Notes: generated by a model not told the origin, from the sequence alone. A stretch of 64,000 nt of DNA from Pseudoclavibacter sp. RFBB5 (GCF_002931555.1 NZ_PSTZ01000007.1:992001-1056000); one strand, 5' to 3'. Counted from the first letter of the stretch, positions 26,790 through 36,349 are shown. Numbers and translations: made by a program.

Positions 26790-27755
26790 ATGACGGAAGC
26801 GGACTCCCCCACGTTCGACGCAGCATCAACCGCCCTCGAAGTGGTCGAAGGCGTGGACCTCAGCGGCAAGACGGCGCTCGTCACCGGGGCGAGTTCCGGG
26901 ATCGGCGTCGAGACGGCCCGGGCGCTCGCGGCGGCGGGCGCGCACGTCACGCTCGCCGTGCGGGACACCGAGGCGGGCGAGCGTGCTGCGGCCGAGCTGC
27001 GAGCCTCCACCGGCAACGACGACGTCCGGGTAGTGCACCTCGACCTCGCCGACCTCGCCACGGTGCGTGAGCTGGCCTCAACTTGGGCGGGACCCCTGGA
27101 CCTGCTCATCAACAACGCGGGGATCATGCACACCCCGGAGCTCCGCACCCCGGACGGCTGGGAGCTGCAGTTCGCGGTCAACCACCTCGGGCACTTCGCG
27201 CTCGCCAACGCCCTCCTTCCCGCACTCACCGAGGCGGGAAACGCGCGCATCGTGGCCGTGAGCTCGAGCGGCCACGCCTCGAGCGGCATCCGCTTCGACG
27301 ACCCGTTCTTCGTGCGAGATGCGTACGACCGCGGGCTCGCCTACGGCCAGTCGAAGACCGCGAACGTGCTGTTCGCGCTCGAGGCGACCAGACGCTGGGC
27401 GGACCGCGGCATCGCGGCGGCGGCGCTCATGCCGGGTGGGATCTGGACCAACCTGCAGCGGCACTGGGACCCGGAGGTGCTGGCCGACATGAAGCGGCGC
27501 TTCCCGACCAAGACGCCGGAGCAGGGCGCCGCGACTTCGGTGTTCGTCGCGACGCGCGCAACGCTGGGACCAGGCACGCCCGCCTACTACGAGGACTGCC
27601 ACCCGGCGGAGGTGGTCGATGAGATCGTCGACGGGGTGCACGGCGTCGTCGCCCACGCGCTCGACGAGACTGCCGCGCGGCGTCTGTGGAAGCTCTCCGA
27701 GTCGCTCCTCGCCGATGAGGCGTCCAGGCCTGCCGAGCCCGAGTTGCCAACCTGA
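26790..27755 (+). CDS. Short-chain dehydrogenase/reductase
   Basis: 321 residues with the classical SDR signatures: cofactor motif TGASSGIG at 32-39, NNAG near 109 and catalytic Y185/K189 (YGQSK). The sequence resembles the retinol-dehydrogenase/WWOX-like subgroup common in actinobacteria; the substrate is unknown. A preceding GGTAGGAA gives a modest ribosome site. It may share a transcript with the GH42 gene. Confidence 0.88.
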   Translation: MTEADSPTFDAASTALEVVEGVDLSGKTALVTGASSGIGVETARALAAAGAHVTLAVRDTEAGERAAAELRASTGNDDVRVVHLDLADLATVRELASTWAGPLDLLINNAGIMHTPELRTPDGWELQFAVNHLGHFALANALLPALTEAGNARIVAVSSSGHASSGIRFDDPFFVRDAYDRGLAYGQSKTANVLFALEATRRWADRGIAAAALMPGGIWTNLQRHWDPEVLADMKRRFPTKTPEQGAATSVFVATRATLGPGTPAYYEDCHPAEVVDEIVDGVHGVVAHALDETAARRLWKLSESLLADEASRPAEPELPT

Positions 27756-27778
27756 AAGTGGAGCGACTTTCCGACTGA

Positions 27779-28060
27779 GAGCACACGCGCAGGAACGCGC
27801 ATCCACTCGAGCCCGCCACGGACGAGATCCGCACGCTCATCCATGTCACGACCGCCGAATACCTCGCCCACGCGGGCGTTCCCGAGCAACCATTCGGCGT
27901 CGACTGGGAGATCAGCCTGCCCGCAGGAGTCGACGAGGGCAGGCTGCACGGAGCGTGCATGGCCGCCCACCATGCGATCGACCCGAACAACGGGCGCCTC
28001 GCGGCCCAGCGAATGCTGACCGCGCTGCGGGAGATGCTGGCGGAACCGGGACGCGGATAG
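27779..28060 (+). pseudogene. Start-less reading frame, probable gene remnant
   Basis: Between a TGA at 27776 and the TAG at 28058 runs a 93-codon frame with strongly coding-like third positions. It contains IRTLIHVTTAEYLAHAGVP and FGVDWEISLPAG segments. No ATG, GTG or TTG lies upstream of residue 60 or so, so it cannot be expressed whole. It looks like the 3' part of a gene whose beginning was lost, next to the DUF222/HNH gene. I do not recognise the family. The remainder of 27756-28280 holds no other gene. Confidence 0.4.
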
Positions 28061-28267
28061 GTGCGAGACGCGCTCGGGTATCGAAGGGGAAGAAGACCCC
28101 CCGGGTGCGGTTGCGTTCTGATCGGCGCACGAGGTGGGCCTACCGAGACGACGATCGACTCGTCCCCTCGTCGTGATTCCTGGGCGACGACCACGGGCCT
28201 CCCTTCACGGGAACCTCAGTCCGAAGAAAAGTTATCCGCGAATCTGCAGAATGTCGGTGGTTGTCCG

Positions 28268-28273
28268 TAGCGT
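28268..28273 (+). promoter_or_regulatory. DUF222 gene -10 element
   Basis: TAGCGT ends 7 bases before ATG 28281, so the transcript is probably leaderless. The preceding GTTATCC and TGTCGGTGG stretch resembles, from memory, sequence conserved before 13E12-type genes. Confidence 0.35.
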
Positions 28274-28280
28274 TGGGGTC

Positions 28281-29846
28281 ATGCAACAGCACCGCTCCTC
28301 CGACGTTTCGGATCCGGGGTTCGACCCCTCGGACCCAGCCTCGGTTGCGGCGCGGCGGGCGGAGATCCTGACCATGGAGGAGCAGGCGGCGGCAATGATC
28401 GCTGCAGGGGCTGCCTTGCAGCTGCGGGCCCACGCTGCCGCGTACGACTTCGGTCACGCGTTGGATGCGGCGGAGGGGTGCACTGAGTCGGCGATGCATG
28501 TGCGGTCCATCGCGAACGAGGTGGCGCTGGTCATGCAGGTGTCGTGCGGGGTGACGCAGGGCCAGCTCGCGCTCGCGTCGATGACGCAGCAGGACTTCCC
28601 TGCTTTGGCGGTCGCGTTGGACGAGAACGTCGTGACGCCCGCGCAGGTGCACAAGCTCGTCGAGGTAGGCCTCAAGGTCAACCACGAGGATCCGGTCGAG
28701 CAGGCGGAGCGGCGGGCGCTGTTTGTGGAGGTGATGCTCGAGCGCGTGCGGCGGGAGCCGTTGCCGCCGCAGGCACTGCGGAAGGCGGCGGAGCGGGTCG
28801 CGGAGGAGCTGACTGACGAGTCCATCGATCAGCGGCATACGCGGGCGAGGCGGCAGCGCCGAGCGACGGTCGAAGATCTTGGCGACGGGATGAGCATCAT
28901 CCGGGTCACGACGGACACGTTCGTCGCGCACGCGATCCGCGACCGGGTGCGGAAGCAGGCGCTCGCGATCATCAAGGCGCGCCAGAAGGCGACAGCCGAC
29001 GGTGCCTCAGGTGCAGCAAACACGGCCGCGCCCGGAACTGGCAGCGCGTTCGGACCCGTTGTCGACGATGCCCGCGCGAGCGCCGAGGCTACCGGGGAGC
29101 CAGACGCACCCGACGCCCTGGACGAGCGGAGTCTGAACGAGGTCATGTCCGACGTCGTCGCCGACATGCTCCTCACCAGCGATCCGATGGGCAACTCCGC
29201 GGCCGCCGGCATCCAGGCCAACGTGCAGCTCTCGATCCCGATCACGACGGTACTCGCCGACAGCGACCCCGCCAGCGACCAACCGGGCCGGGCGCCCGCG
29301 CTGCTCGACGGGATGACACCCATGCCGATCGAGGACGCGAAACGCCTCGCCGCGACCGCACCAGCCTTCCTCCGCGTCCTCACGCACCCCATCACCGGGG
29401 CCGTACAAGCCGTCGACTCCTACAAGCCCACCGCGGCGATGCGCGCCTTCCTACAGGCCCGCGACATCCACTGCCGCTTCATCGGCTGCCGACAACCCGC
29501 CGTGAGGTGCGAGCTCGACCACACCGAGGACTACCAGCACGGCGGCAAAACCGCAGTCTGGAACCTCAGCGACTTCTGCAAGAACCACCACATCGTCAAA
29601 CACCACACCGCCTGGAAAGTCAGACAACTCGGCGGCGGCATCCTCGAATGGACCACACCAAGCGGGAAGATCTACATCAGCCGGCCCGAACCACACGGCG
29701 TGATCTTCAGACCAAGCGACCAACTCTTCAGACCGACGGATGAGCTCCCACGACTTCGCAAGGACCCGGACCGCGAACCAGGACCGCGACAATCCGACGA
29801 CCCATCGTCGAGGCCCGGACACCTGCCGATGACACCACCGTTCTGA
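28281..29846 (+). CDS. DUF222 / 13E12-family HNH endonuclease-like protein
   Basis: 521 residues. The N-terminal DUF222 region covers about residues 20-330. A C-terminal HNH nuclease motif follows at about 400-445: CRFIGC, CELDHTEDYQHGG, NLSDFCKNHHIVKHH. These proteins occur in many copies in actinobacterial genomes (13E12 repeats in mycobacteria) and are thought to be mobile or homing-like, but activity is unproven. ATG 28281 is used because the -10 TAGCGT is 7 bases before it. A hairpin follows the gene, which lies beside a start-less frame, possibly an insertion scar. Confidence 0.88.
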   Translation: MQQHRSSDVSDPGFDPSDPASVAARRAEILTMEEQAAAMIAAGAALQLRAHAAAYDFGHALDAAEGCTESAMHVRSIANEVALVMQVSCGVTQGQLALASMTQQDFPALAVALDENVVTPAQVHKLVEVGLKVNHEDPVEQAERRALFVEVMLERVRREPLPPQALRKAAERVAEELTDESIDQRHTRARRQRRATVEDLGDGMSIIRVTTDTFVAHAIRDRVRKQALAIIKARQKATADGASGAANTAAPGTGSAFGPVVDDARASAEATGEPDAPDALDERSLNEVMSDVVADMLLTSDPMGNSAAAGIQANVQLSIPITTVLADSDPASDQPGRAPALLDGMTPMPIEDAKRLAATAPAFLRVLTHPITGAVQAVDSYKPTAAMRAFLQARDIHCRFIGCRQPAVRCELDHTEDYQHGGKTAVWNLSDFCKNHHIVKHHTAWKVRQLGGGILEWTTPSGKIYISRPEPHGVIFRPSDQLFRPTDELPRLRKDPDREPGPRQSDDPSSRPGHLPMTPPF

Positions 29847-29856
29847 CCCGACGATG

Positions 29857-29909
29857 CACTGCGCTGAGATGCGCCCCACTCCCTGGTCGAGAGGGGGCGC
29901 ACCGCAGTG
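29857..29909. terminator. Two-way terminator hairpin
   Basis: CACTGCG (29857-29863) pairs with CGCAGTG (29903-29909), and TGCGCCCC (29870-29877) with GGGGCGCA (29894-29901). The structure stands between the convergent ends of the DUF222 gene and the alpha-glucosidase gene. Confidence 0.6.
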
Positions 29910-29923
29910 GCAGTCTGGGCTGG

Positions 29924-31621
29924 CTACCCGCGGCGGCGCACCCAGGCGGTCGTCTCCCCCGCCAGCGTCGCGCCATCCCCGAGGTCGCTGCGCAGCAGAA
30001 CCTCGGCATCGGAACCCAGCTCGAAGGGTTCTGCGCCGAAGTTCGTGACGACCTCCCACCCGTTCGGGCGAGAGAAACGAAGCACATCCGCGCGCGCGCT
30101 CGACAGCCACTCAAGATGCTCACCGCTCTGCAGCTCGTGACGGAGCGCAAGCGCGCGGCGGTACAGCGCGAGCACAGAGCCCGCATCACCATCCTGCACT
30201 TCGACGGCCGACGCACCGAACCATGCGGGCTGAGGGAGGTGCGCATCCGCTTCCCCGAAACCGAACGACCGGCCCTCGGCCACCCAGGGCAGGGGAACAC
30301 GGCAGCCATCGCGACCGATGTCCACCCCCGGGTTGCGGAAGAACGTCGGATCCTGGCGGTCAACGTCCGGGATCCCGGCGACCTCGTGAAGACCGAGCTC
30401 CTCACCCTGATAGAGGTACGCCGAACCCGGCAGCCCGAGCGTGAACAGCGTCGCCGCGCGAGCACGCCGCAGGCCGCCCTCAGCGTCAAGCGTCGGACGC
30501 GCACCACCAGAGAGCAGCCACTCCGCGCCGTGCTTCACGAGCGGGTGCCCCTTCTCGTTCCGCTCCACATGCGGGAGGCCATACCGGGTCGCGTGCCGCA
30601 CCACGTCATGGTTCGACAGCACCCAGGTGGTCGACGAACCGGAACGCTCTGCCAGCTCGAGATTGTCAGCGACGATGCTCGAGAACTGCGCCGCCTCGAA
30701 GTCGGCCTCGAGGAGGTCGAAGTTGAACGCCTGCCCGAGCCCCTCCGGGCTCGCATAGCGCGGCCGACGGTCACGCTCAACCCACGCCTCCGCGACCGCG
30801 GTGCGCGGCGGGTCATACGAATCGAACACCTTGCGCCACTCGGCGTACACCTCGTGCACGTCGTCACGGTCGATGATCGGGTGGTGTCCGTCGAAGGGCA
30901 GCGCGTCGAGCTGAGCCTTCGAGGGCAGCTCCCCGCTGAGGTCCTTCGTCAGCATGTGCGCGACATCGATGCGGAAGCCGTCGACGCCGCGATCCGACCA
31001 GAAGCGCAGCGTGTGCAGGAAGTCCTCGCGCACCTCCGGGTTCGCCCAGTTGAAATCGGGCTGCTCGACCGCGAAGTTGTGGAAGTACCACTGGCCGTCC
31101 TCGACCCGATGCCAGGCCGGTCCGCCGAATACCGACTCCCAGTCGGTCGGCGCCTCGGCTCCATCCGGCCCCTTCCCGTCACGGAAGATGTAGCGCTCGC
31201 GCTCCGGCGACCCTGGCCCCGCCGCGAGGGCAGCCTGGAACCACGCGTGCTGATCCGACGAGTGGTTGGGCACGATGTCCACGATCACGCGGATCCCTGC
31301 GCCGTGGAGGGCCGCGACCATGACGTCGAAGTCGTCGAGCGTGCCGAGACGCGCATCCACGTTCCGGTAGTCGGCGACGTCGTAGCCGCCGTCGGCGAGC
31401 TCGGAAGGGTAGAAGGGGCTGAGCCAGACGGCATCGATGCCGAGCCCCTGTAGGTACGGCACCTTCTCGGTGATGCCCGGCAGGTCGCCGAGCCCATCGC
31501 CGTTCGCGTCCGCGAAGCTGCGCGGGTAGATCTGGTAGACAGCCGCATGACGCCACCAGTCGGCGTCGTGCGGGTGGGAGCGGGTGAGGACGTCGGTCTC
31601 TGCCGAGAAGGTCGAGCTCAT
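29924..31621 (-). CDS. Alpha-glucosidase, glycoside hydrolase family 13
   Basis: A 565-residue cytoplasmic enzyme of the oligo-1,6-glucosidase/alpha-glucosidase subfamily. It starts WWRHAAVYQIYPRSFAD and shows region I (DIVPNHSS), nucleophile D219 (DGFRIDVAH), acid/base E278 (AVAEAWVERD) and D339 (LSNHDV). It hydrolyses alpha-glucosides such as maltose, isomaltose or sucrose. Last gene of the binding protein-permease-permease-glucosidase unit, 85 bp after the second permease, so imported sugar is probably cleaved here to glucose. Confidence 0.93.
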   Translation of the reverse strand: MSSTFSAETDVLTRSHPHDADWWRHAAVYQIYPRSFADANGDGLGDLPGITEKVPYLQGLGIDAVWLSPFYPSELADGGYDVADYRNVDARLGTLDDFDVMVAALHGAGIRVIVDIVPNHSSDQHAWFQAALAAGPGSPERERYIFRDGKGPDGAEAPTDWESVFGGPAWHRVEDGQWYFHNFAVEQPDFNWANPEVREDFLHTLRFWSDRGVDGFRIDVAHMLTKDLSGELPSKAQLDALPFDGHHPIIDRDDVHEVYAEWRKVFDSYDPPRTAVAEAWVERDRRPRYASPEGLGQAFNFDLLEADFEAAQFSSIVADNLELAERSGSSTTWVLSNHDVVRHATRYGLPHVERNEKGHPLVKHGAEWLLSGGARPTLDAEGGLRRARAATLFTLGLPGSAYLYQGEELGLHEVAGIPDVDRQDPTFFRNPGVDIGRDGCRVPLPWVAEGRSFGFGEADAHLPQPAWFGASAVEVQDGDAGSVLALYRRALALRHELQSGEHLEWLSSARADVLRFSRPNGWEVVTNFGAEPFELGSDAEVLLRSDLGDGATLAGETTAWVRRRG

Positions 31622-31706
31622 AGTCGAAGTATTCCTTGGGGGTTGTTGGTGGTCTGGGGTGAGAGAGGCGTTGCTTGGGAGGAGGAGGCGCTGGCCGGGG
31701 ATGCGT

Positions 31707-32588
31707 TCAGCCCTTGACCGCGCCCTGCGTGACGCCCTCCATGACCCACCGCTGCGTGAACAGGTAAGCGATCAGGGCGGGCGCCATCGCCATGAGGTAG
31801 GAGGCGAAGGAGACGTTGTAGTTGTTGCTGAACTGGGTCTGGAAGATCTTCTGCACGACGGGCAGCGTCTGCATCGCCGGGTCGGAGATGATGAGCGACG
31901 GCATCATGAAGTCGTTCCAGGACGCGAGGAAGGCGAAGATGCCGACCGTGGCGCTCATCGGGGCGAGCAGCGGGAAGATGACCCGCCAGAACGTCTGCCA
32001 GGTGCTGGCCCCGTCGATGCGCGCGCTTTCCTCGAGCTCGCCCGGGATCGACCGCAGGAACGCAGTGAAGAGCAGGATCGAGAAGCTCAGCTGGAACATG
32101 ACGTGCAGGATGATGACGCCGACCGGGTTGTCGAGGCCGAAGAGTCCGCTCATCTGGATCTGCGGCAGCGCGACCGCCGGGAACGGCAGGAACATCGCCG
32201 CGAGCAGGTAGTAGAACGACCCCCGGAAGAAGCGGTGGTTCCAGTTGCGCGTGATGGCGTACGACGCGAGCGCCGCGAGCAGGATCACACCGGCCACCGT
32301 GCCCGCCGTGATGAACACGGAGACGCCGAACGCCTGCGGGAAGTTCGTGAGGTTCCAGGCCTCGACGAAGCCGTCGACGCTGAACGGCGCCGGCAGCGCG
32401 AAGACGTTGCCGCTCACGGCCTGCGACGTCGTCTTGAAGGCGGTCACCACGGTCACGTAGAGCGGGATGAGCACGGTCACGGCGCACAGAAGCAGGATGA
32501 TCGTCGTCGACCATCGGTTCCGCCCGCCGAAGTTCTTGTTCGCCGGGGCCACACTGGCGCGGCCGACGATGGGTTGCTGAAGGGCCAT
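31707..32588 (-). CDS. Carbohydrate ABC transporter permease, MalG type
   Basis: 293 residues with six predicted membrane helices and the EAA loop that docks the ATPase (ELEESARIDGASTWQTFWRVIFP). The C-terminus WVMEGVTQGAVKG is typical of MalG-like CUT1 permeases. Its ATG overlaps the stop of the first permease by one base (TGATG). No ATP-binding gene is in this locus, so a shared MsmK/MsiK-type ATPase must drive it. Confidence 0.93.
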   Translation of the reverse strand: MALQQPIVGRASVAPANKNFGGRNRWSTTIILLLCAVTVLIPLYVTVVTAFKTTSQAVSGNVFALPAPFSVDGFVEAWNLTNFPQAFGVSVFITAGTVAGVILLAALASYAITRNWNHRFFRGSFYYLLAAMFLPFPAVALPQIQMSGLFGLDNPVGVIILHVMFQLSFSILLFTAFLRSIPGELEESARIDGASTWQTFWRVIFPLLAPMSATVGIFAFLASWNDFMMPSLIISDPAMQTLPVVQKIFQTQFSNNYNVSFASYLMAMAPALIAYLFTQRWVMEGVTQGAVKG

Positions 32589-33517
32589 CAGAGTTGGTTC
32601 TTTCCCTGGGTGAGGCGGAGCTGGAGAAGGGAGATGACGACGACGATCACGAAGAAGAACGTCGCGTTGGCCATCTGGTAGGCGTAGTCGCCACCGCTGA
32701 AGCCGGTGAAGATAGTCATTGCGATGCTTCGAGTCGACGTGCCCGGGCCGCCGTCGGTGAGGCCGACGATGATGTCGTAGGCGTTGAGGAAGTTCTTGAA
32801 CCCGAGGATGACGTTGATGACGACGTAGCCCGCGACGAGCGGCAGCGTGATCTGCATCATTTGCTGCAGCTTCGTCGCACCGTCCAGCTCGGCGGCCTCG
32901 TACACGTCCCCGGGCACCGCGAGGAGGCCCGCGATGTAGATGAGCAGCGTGCCGGGAATCGCCTGCCAGGCCGTGACGATGACGATCCCGATCCAGGCGA
33001 GGTTGGGGTTCGCGAGGATACTCTCCGAGAGCCACGGGATGTTGAGGCTCTGCCCCAGGGCCGGAACCGCGTTGGAGAACAGGAAGTTGAACACGAACGC
33101 GATGACGATTCCCGAGATGACCATGGGGATCACGAACACGGTGCGCAGCGGGGCCTTGAGACGGATGCGCGCCACGAGCCCCACCGCCAGGAGGAACGCG
33201 AGCACGTTGACGAGGATCACGGTGACGGCCGCGAAGCCCATCGTGAAGCCGTAGCTCTGCCAGATGGCGGGGTCGCCGAACATGGCGAAGTAGTTGGTGA
33301 CGCCGACGAAGTTCCACTCGCCGAAGCCGATGGAGTTCGTGAAGCTGAAGAAGATGCCGATGACGGCGGGGATCGTGATGGCGATCGTGAACAGCACGAG
33401 CGTCGGGACGAGGAAGAGGTAGAAGACCCGGTCGACTCGACGTGTGCTGCGTGGCCTGAGCTTCTTGCCTGCCCGCTGGGCTTCGTCGGTGCGGATCGCC
33501 TCGGTGGTGGTCGACAC
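32588..33517 (-). CDS. Carbohydrate ABC transporter permease, MalF type
   Basis: 309 residues from GTG 33517, with six membrane helices and the EAA loop (DVYEAAELDGATKLQQMMQITLPL). Substrate probably an alpha-glucoside, by the neighbouring glucosidase. GTG 33517 is chosen because GGAG lies 6 bases upstream; ATG 33529 or ATG 33565 in the same frame lack such a site. It follows the binding protein and overlaps the second permease. Confidence 0.92.
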   Translation of the reverse strand: MSTTTEAIRTDEAQRAGKKLRPRSTRRVDRVFYLFLVPTLVLFTIAITIPAVIGIFFSFTNSIGFGEWNFVGVTNYFAMFGDPAIWQSYGFTMGFAAVTVILVNVLAFLLAVGLVARIRLKAPLRTVFVIPMVISGIVIAFVFNFLFSNAVPALGQSLNIPWLSESILANPNLAWIGIVIVTAWQAIPGTLLIYIAGLLAVPGDVYEAAELDGATKLQQMMQITLPLVAGYVVINVILGFKNFLNAYDIIVGLTDGGPGTSTRSIAMTIFTGFSGGDYAYQMANATFFFVIVVVISLLQLRLTQGKNQL

Positions 33518-33573
33518 TGTTGTCTCCATTCCGGTTCGTGATCGAGTGGTGCTGCCCGTTTCCATGAGCGGAT

Positions 33574-34854
33574 CTATTGGCGCAGCGCGAGGCGGGCCCA
33601 GTCGGCGTCGAGTGTGCTGAGCGTCGACTCGACGCTCGCTCCCCCGGTGACGAGTCCCTGCATGTAGTTCTCGGTGGGGATCGTCAGTGGAATCGCCTTT
33701 GACGGGCCCTGGTAGAAGGCGGCACTCTCGTAGTACGGCTGGAGCTCGACGAGCCGCGGGTCGGTGACCGGGTCGGCGTCGACCGTGGTGCCGAAGCCGA
33801 GCTGTGCGGCGTTGTAGGCGTTGATGATGTCCGGCTGGAAGAGGTACTGCAGGAACTCGCGCGCCTCCTCCTTGTGCTTCGAGGCTTCGGGGATCCAGGC
33901 GGCGAGGTCGATGTTGACGCGCACCTCGCGGTCGTCGGCATTCTCGGTCATGGGCAGCGGGAACATGCCGAGGTTCGCATCCGGGTTCGTTTTAGCGATC
34001 TCGCCGAGCGCCCACGGGCCCTGCAGGTACATGCCGGCCTTGCCTTCCGCGAAGGCCACGTTGCCGTCGCCATAGCCGCGGCTGCCGGCGTCCGCGTTCG
34101 TGTACTCGCTGGAGAGCTCAGTCATGCGGGTGACGGAGTCGGTCATGGTCGACTTGAACGAGACTGGTGAGTCCGGGCCGACGTCCGTGCCGAGCTCGTT
34201 GAGCTCGTTGTAGAAGCCGGCGACGTCGATGGAGCCACCCACGGTGTAGTCAAACCAGCCCTGGCTCACAGTCCACGGGTCCTTGAAAGTCGCGTAGAAG
34301 GGGTCGATGCCCGCCGCCTTGAGCTGGTCGCAGACCTCGATGAGCTCGCTGTAGGTCGTCGGGACCTCGAGGCCCTGCTCCTCGAAGATGTCCTTGTTGT
34401 AGATGACGGATGCGGCCATCACCGAGTAGGGCAGCACGCTCGTGCGTCCCGGGTAGCTCGCGTACTGGTCGACGAGGTTCTGGATTTCCGGCAGGATGCG
34501 GTCTGCTTCAGGCAGGTCGGAGAGGTCGGAGAGCGCGCCGCGCTCCATGAACCGAGCCATCTCCATGTTGTAGTTGAGGAGTCCGAGGTCCGGCGGGTTG
34601 CCCCGGAGGAAGCCGGCCTGCAGGTTCGAGGAGGTGTCGAGCACGACGCGAACCTCACTCTGCGAGGAGTTGTAGTCCTGGATGAGCTCGCGGAAGTACG
34701 GGATGGCCTCTGGCTTGCTGAGGAAGAAGCGCACCTCGGTCGGGCCGGTGCTGCTGCAGGCCACGAGGCCGGAGCCGGCGAGCACGAGCACAAGCGCGGC
34801 CACGAGGGCGCGGAGCAGGGTGCGGGGCCGGAAGCGTTTCGATGGTGATGGCAC
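33574..34854 (-). CDS. Sugar-binding lipoprotein of an ABC transporter
   Basis: A 426-residue solute-binding protein of cluster B/family 1. The signal peptide is RTLLRALVAALVLVLAG with lipobox GLVAC, then the CUT1-binding fold (EVRFFLSKPEAIPYF, PDLGLLNYN, AEGKAGMYLQGPWALGEI). GTG 34854 is favoured because AAGGGA lies 7 bases upstream; the frame extends 23 codons further without a ribosome site. First gene of the alpha-glucoside operon, divergent from the ROK regulator with an AT-rich operator between. Confidence 0.93.
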   Translation of the reverse strand: MPSPSKRFRPRTLLRALVAALVLVLAGSGLVACSSTGPTEVRFFLSKPEAIPYFRELIQDYNSSQSEVRVVLDTSSNLQAGFLRGNPPDLGLLNYNMEMARFMERGALSDLSDLPEADRILPEIQNLVDQYASYPGRTSVLPYSVMAASVIYNKDIFEEQGLEVPTTYSELIEVCDQLKAAGIDPFYATFKDPWTVSQGWFDYTVGGSIDVAGFYNELNELGTDVGPDSPVSFKSTMTDSVTRMTELSSEYTNADAGSRGYGDGNVAFAEGKAGMYLQGPWALGEIAKTNPDANLGMFPLPMTENADDREVRVNIDLAAWIPEASKHKEEAREFLQYLFQPDIINAYNAAQLGFGTTVDADPVTDPRLVELQPYYESAAFYQGPSKAIPLTIPTENYMQGLVTGGASVESTLSTLDADWARLALRQ

Positions 34855-34923
34855 GTCATTGTCCCTTGGGCTGAGCTGGCAGCCCCAGGGAGATTCGGGG
34901 AGGCCAGACATTGAAACGAACAC

Positions 34924-34944
34924 TAAATTTTGTATCTAAATTTA
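34924..34944. promoter_or_regulatory. Candidate ROK operator
   Basis: A 21-bp AT-rich dyad, TAAATTT-N7-AAATTTA, in an otherwise GC-rich genome. It lies just downstream of the transporter promoter and overlaps a possible ROK-gene promoter (TTGAAA 34911-34916, 16 bases, TATCTA 34933-34938). Symmetry and placement fit repression of both directions by the adjacent ROK protein. Confidence 0.55.
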
Positions 34945-34955
34945 CTACTGGAGGT

Positions 34956-34985
34956 AATGTAAGCCGACGGCCAGCGAAAGGTCAA
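34956..34985 (-). promoter_or_regulatory. Promoter of the alpha-glucoside transport operon
   Basis: On the minus strand TTGACC (34980-34985), an 18-base spacer, then TACATT (34956-34961). Transcription would begin near 34949, just ahead of the 21-bp dyad. Confidence 0.5.
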
Positions 34986-34989
34986 CACC

Positions 34990-36180
34990 GTGTTCAGACT
35001 CCCCGCCACCCCAGCGCCCCTCAAGCGCGCGAACCTGCAGCTGCTGCTCGAGTACGCATGGGATTCAGGAGCGTTCACGGCAACCGAGGCCTTGAGCATC
35101 GGCCTCACTCGGTCAACGATCATCGACCTGCTCGACGAGCTCGCCGGCTGCGGCCTCGTCACCGAGCTGCCGAATGCCCGCGAGGACGGCAGCTACCAGA
35201 AGGGGCGCCCGGCTAGGCGGTTTGAGTTCACGGCCGACGCTGGCATCGTGGTCGGCGTCGACGCGGGACGCGAGCACCTGACCACGACTGTGTCGAACCT
35301 CCGCGGCATCACCATCAGCTCCGGCCAGGTCGAGGTCGACCCGGGCGCTGACTCCCCTGAGACCCGGCGAGCGCTCCTCCGGAAGGTCGTCACCGACCAG
35401 CTGTCGACGACCAGGCACACCATCGATCAGGTGGCCGCCCTGTGTGTCGGTGTCCCGGCGCCCGTGGACGCCCGCGGCACCTCCCCCGCGCACGTCGAGG
35501 GGTTCTGGCAGCGCACCAACCCCGACTTCGCCACCGTCTTCGAGGACCAGGTCCCGATCATCCGCGTCGAGAACGACGCCCTGCTCGCGGCCGTCGCCGA
35601 GGGCAGCGTGGGAGGAGGCGTCGACTGCAGCGACTTCGTCACGTTCCTCAGCGGCGAGCGGTTCGGCGCTGGCATCGTCGTCGACGGACGCCTGCTGCGC
35701 GGCGCGCACGGCGGGGTCGGTGAGATGCTCGGCCTCGACCTCGTCGCTGGAGCGGAGGGTGTCGACGGATTGGGGCTTCGCGCCGCACGCCTCGCGCGAA
35801 CAGCCGTCGAGCAGAACGCAGTGGCGCCGAACAGCGCCCTGCTCGGCGTCCCACCCCACGAGATCAACGGCAAGCTCGTCCTCGAGGCGGCGAACGAGGG
35901 CGACATCGATGCCCTCCGCATCGTCGCCGAAGTCGGCGGCGTCCTCGCGCGCATCGTCGGACTCGTGGCCAGCCTGTTCGATCCCGAACGGGTCATCATC
36001 GCCGGCGGCGTCGCACCCGGAGCCGACGGCCTCATCGCGGCGGCCCGCGAGGAGCTGCCGGCGCTCCTGCACCTGCCGGTGCCAGAGCTCGTCCGCTCCG
36101 AGCTCGGAGCCGGCGTGGTCTCCGTGGGCGCCGTCCAGCACGCGCTTCGCTCACTGCGCGACGGCATCCTCGACCTGTAG
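34990..36180 (+). CDS. ROK-family transcriptional regulator
   Basis: 396 residues: an N-terminal winged helix (residues 10-60, ALSIGLTRSTIIDLLDELAGCGLV) and a sugar-kinase-like ROK domain (GIVVGVDAGREHLTTTVSNLRG, VCVGVPAPVD-type segment, HGGVGEMLG). The usual ROK zinc cluster CxCGxxGCxE is absent, as in some actinobacterial members. It is predicted to sense the imported glucoside or a sugar phosphate and repress the divergent operon. GTG 34990 has AAAGG 9 bases upstream. Confidence 0.9.
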   Translation: MFRLPATPAPLKRANLQLLLEYAWDSGAFTATEALSIGLTRSTIIDLLDELAGCGLVTELPNAREDGSYQKGRPARRFEFTADAGIVVGVDAGREHLTTTVSNLRGITISSGQVEVDPGADSPETRRALLRKVVTDQLSTTRHTIDQVAALCVGVPAPVDARGTSPAHVEGFWQRTNPDFATVFEDQVPIIRVENDALLAAVAEGSVGGGVDCSDFVTFLSGERFGAGIVVDGRLLRGAHGGVGEMLGLDLVAGAEGVDGLGLRAARLARTAVEQNAVAPNSALLGVPPHEINGKLVLEAANEGDIDALRIVAEVGGVLARIVGLVASLFDPERVIIAGGVAPGADGLIAAAREELPALLHLPVPELVRSELGAGVVSVGAVQHALRSLRDGILDL

Positions 36181-36349
36181 CGCTGTGGATCTGAACCCCT
36201 GGGGTCCTGAATCCTGACCATCCGCAGGTGAAGAGACCGAATGCTCACCGCCCGGCAACACACCGACGTGGAATGCGGCGAGCAACCGTGCTGTTCGATC
36301 TGGGGGGCAACGCACCAGCGCTCAGCCCCCGATCCGAAAGGCACTATCA

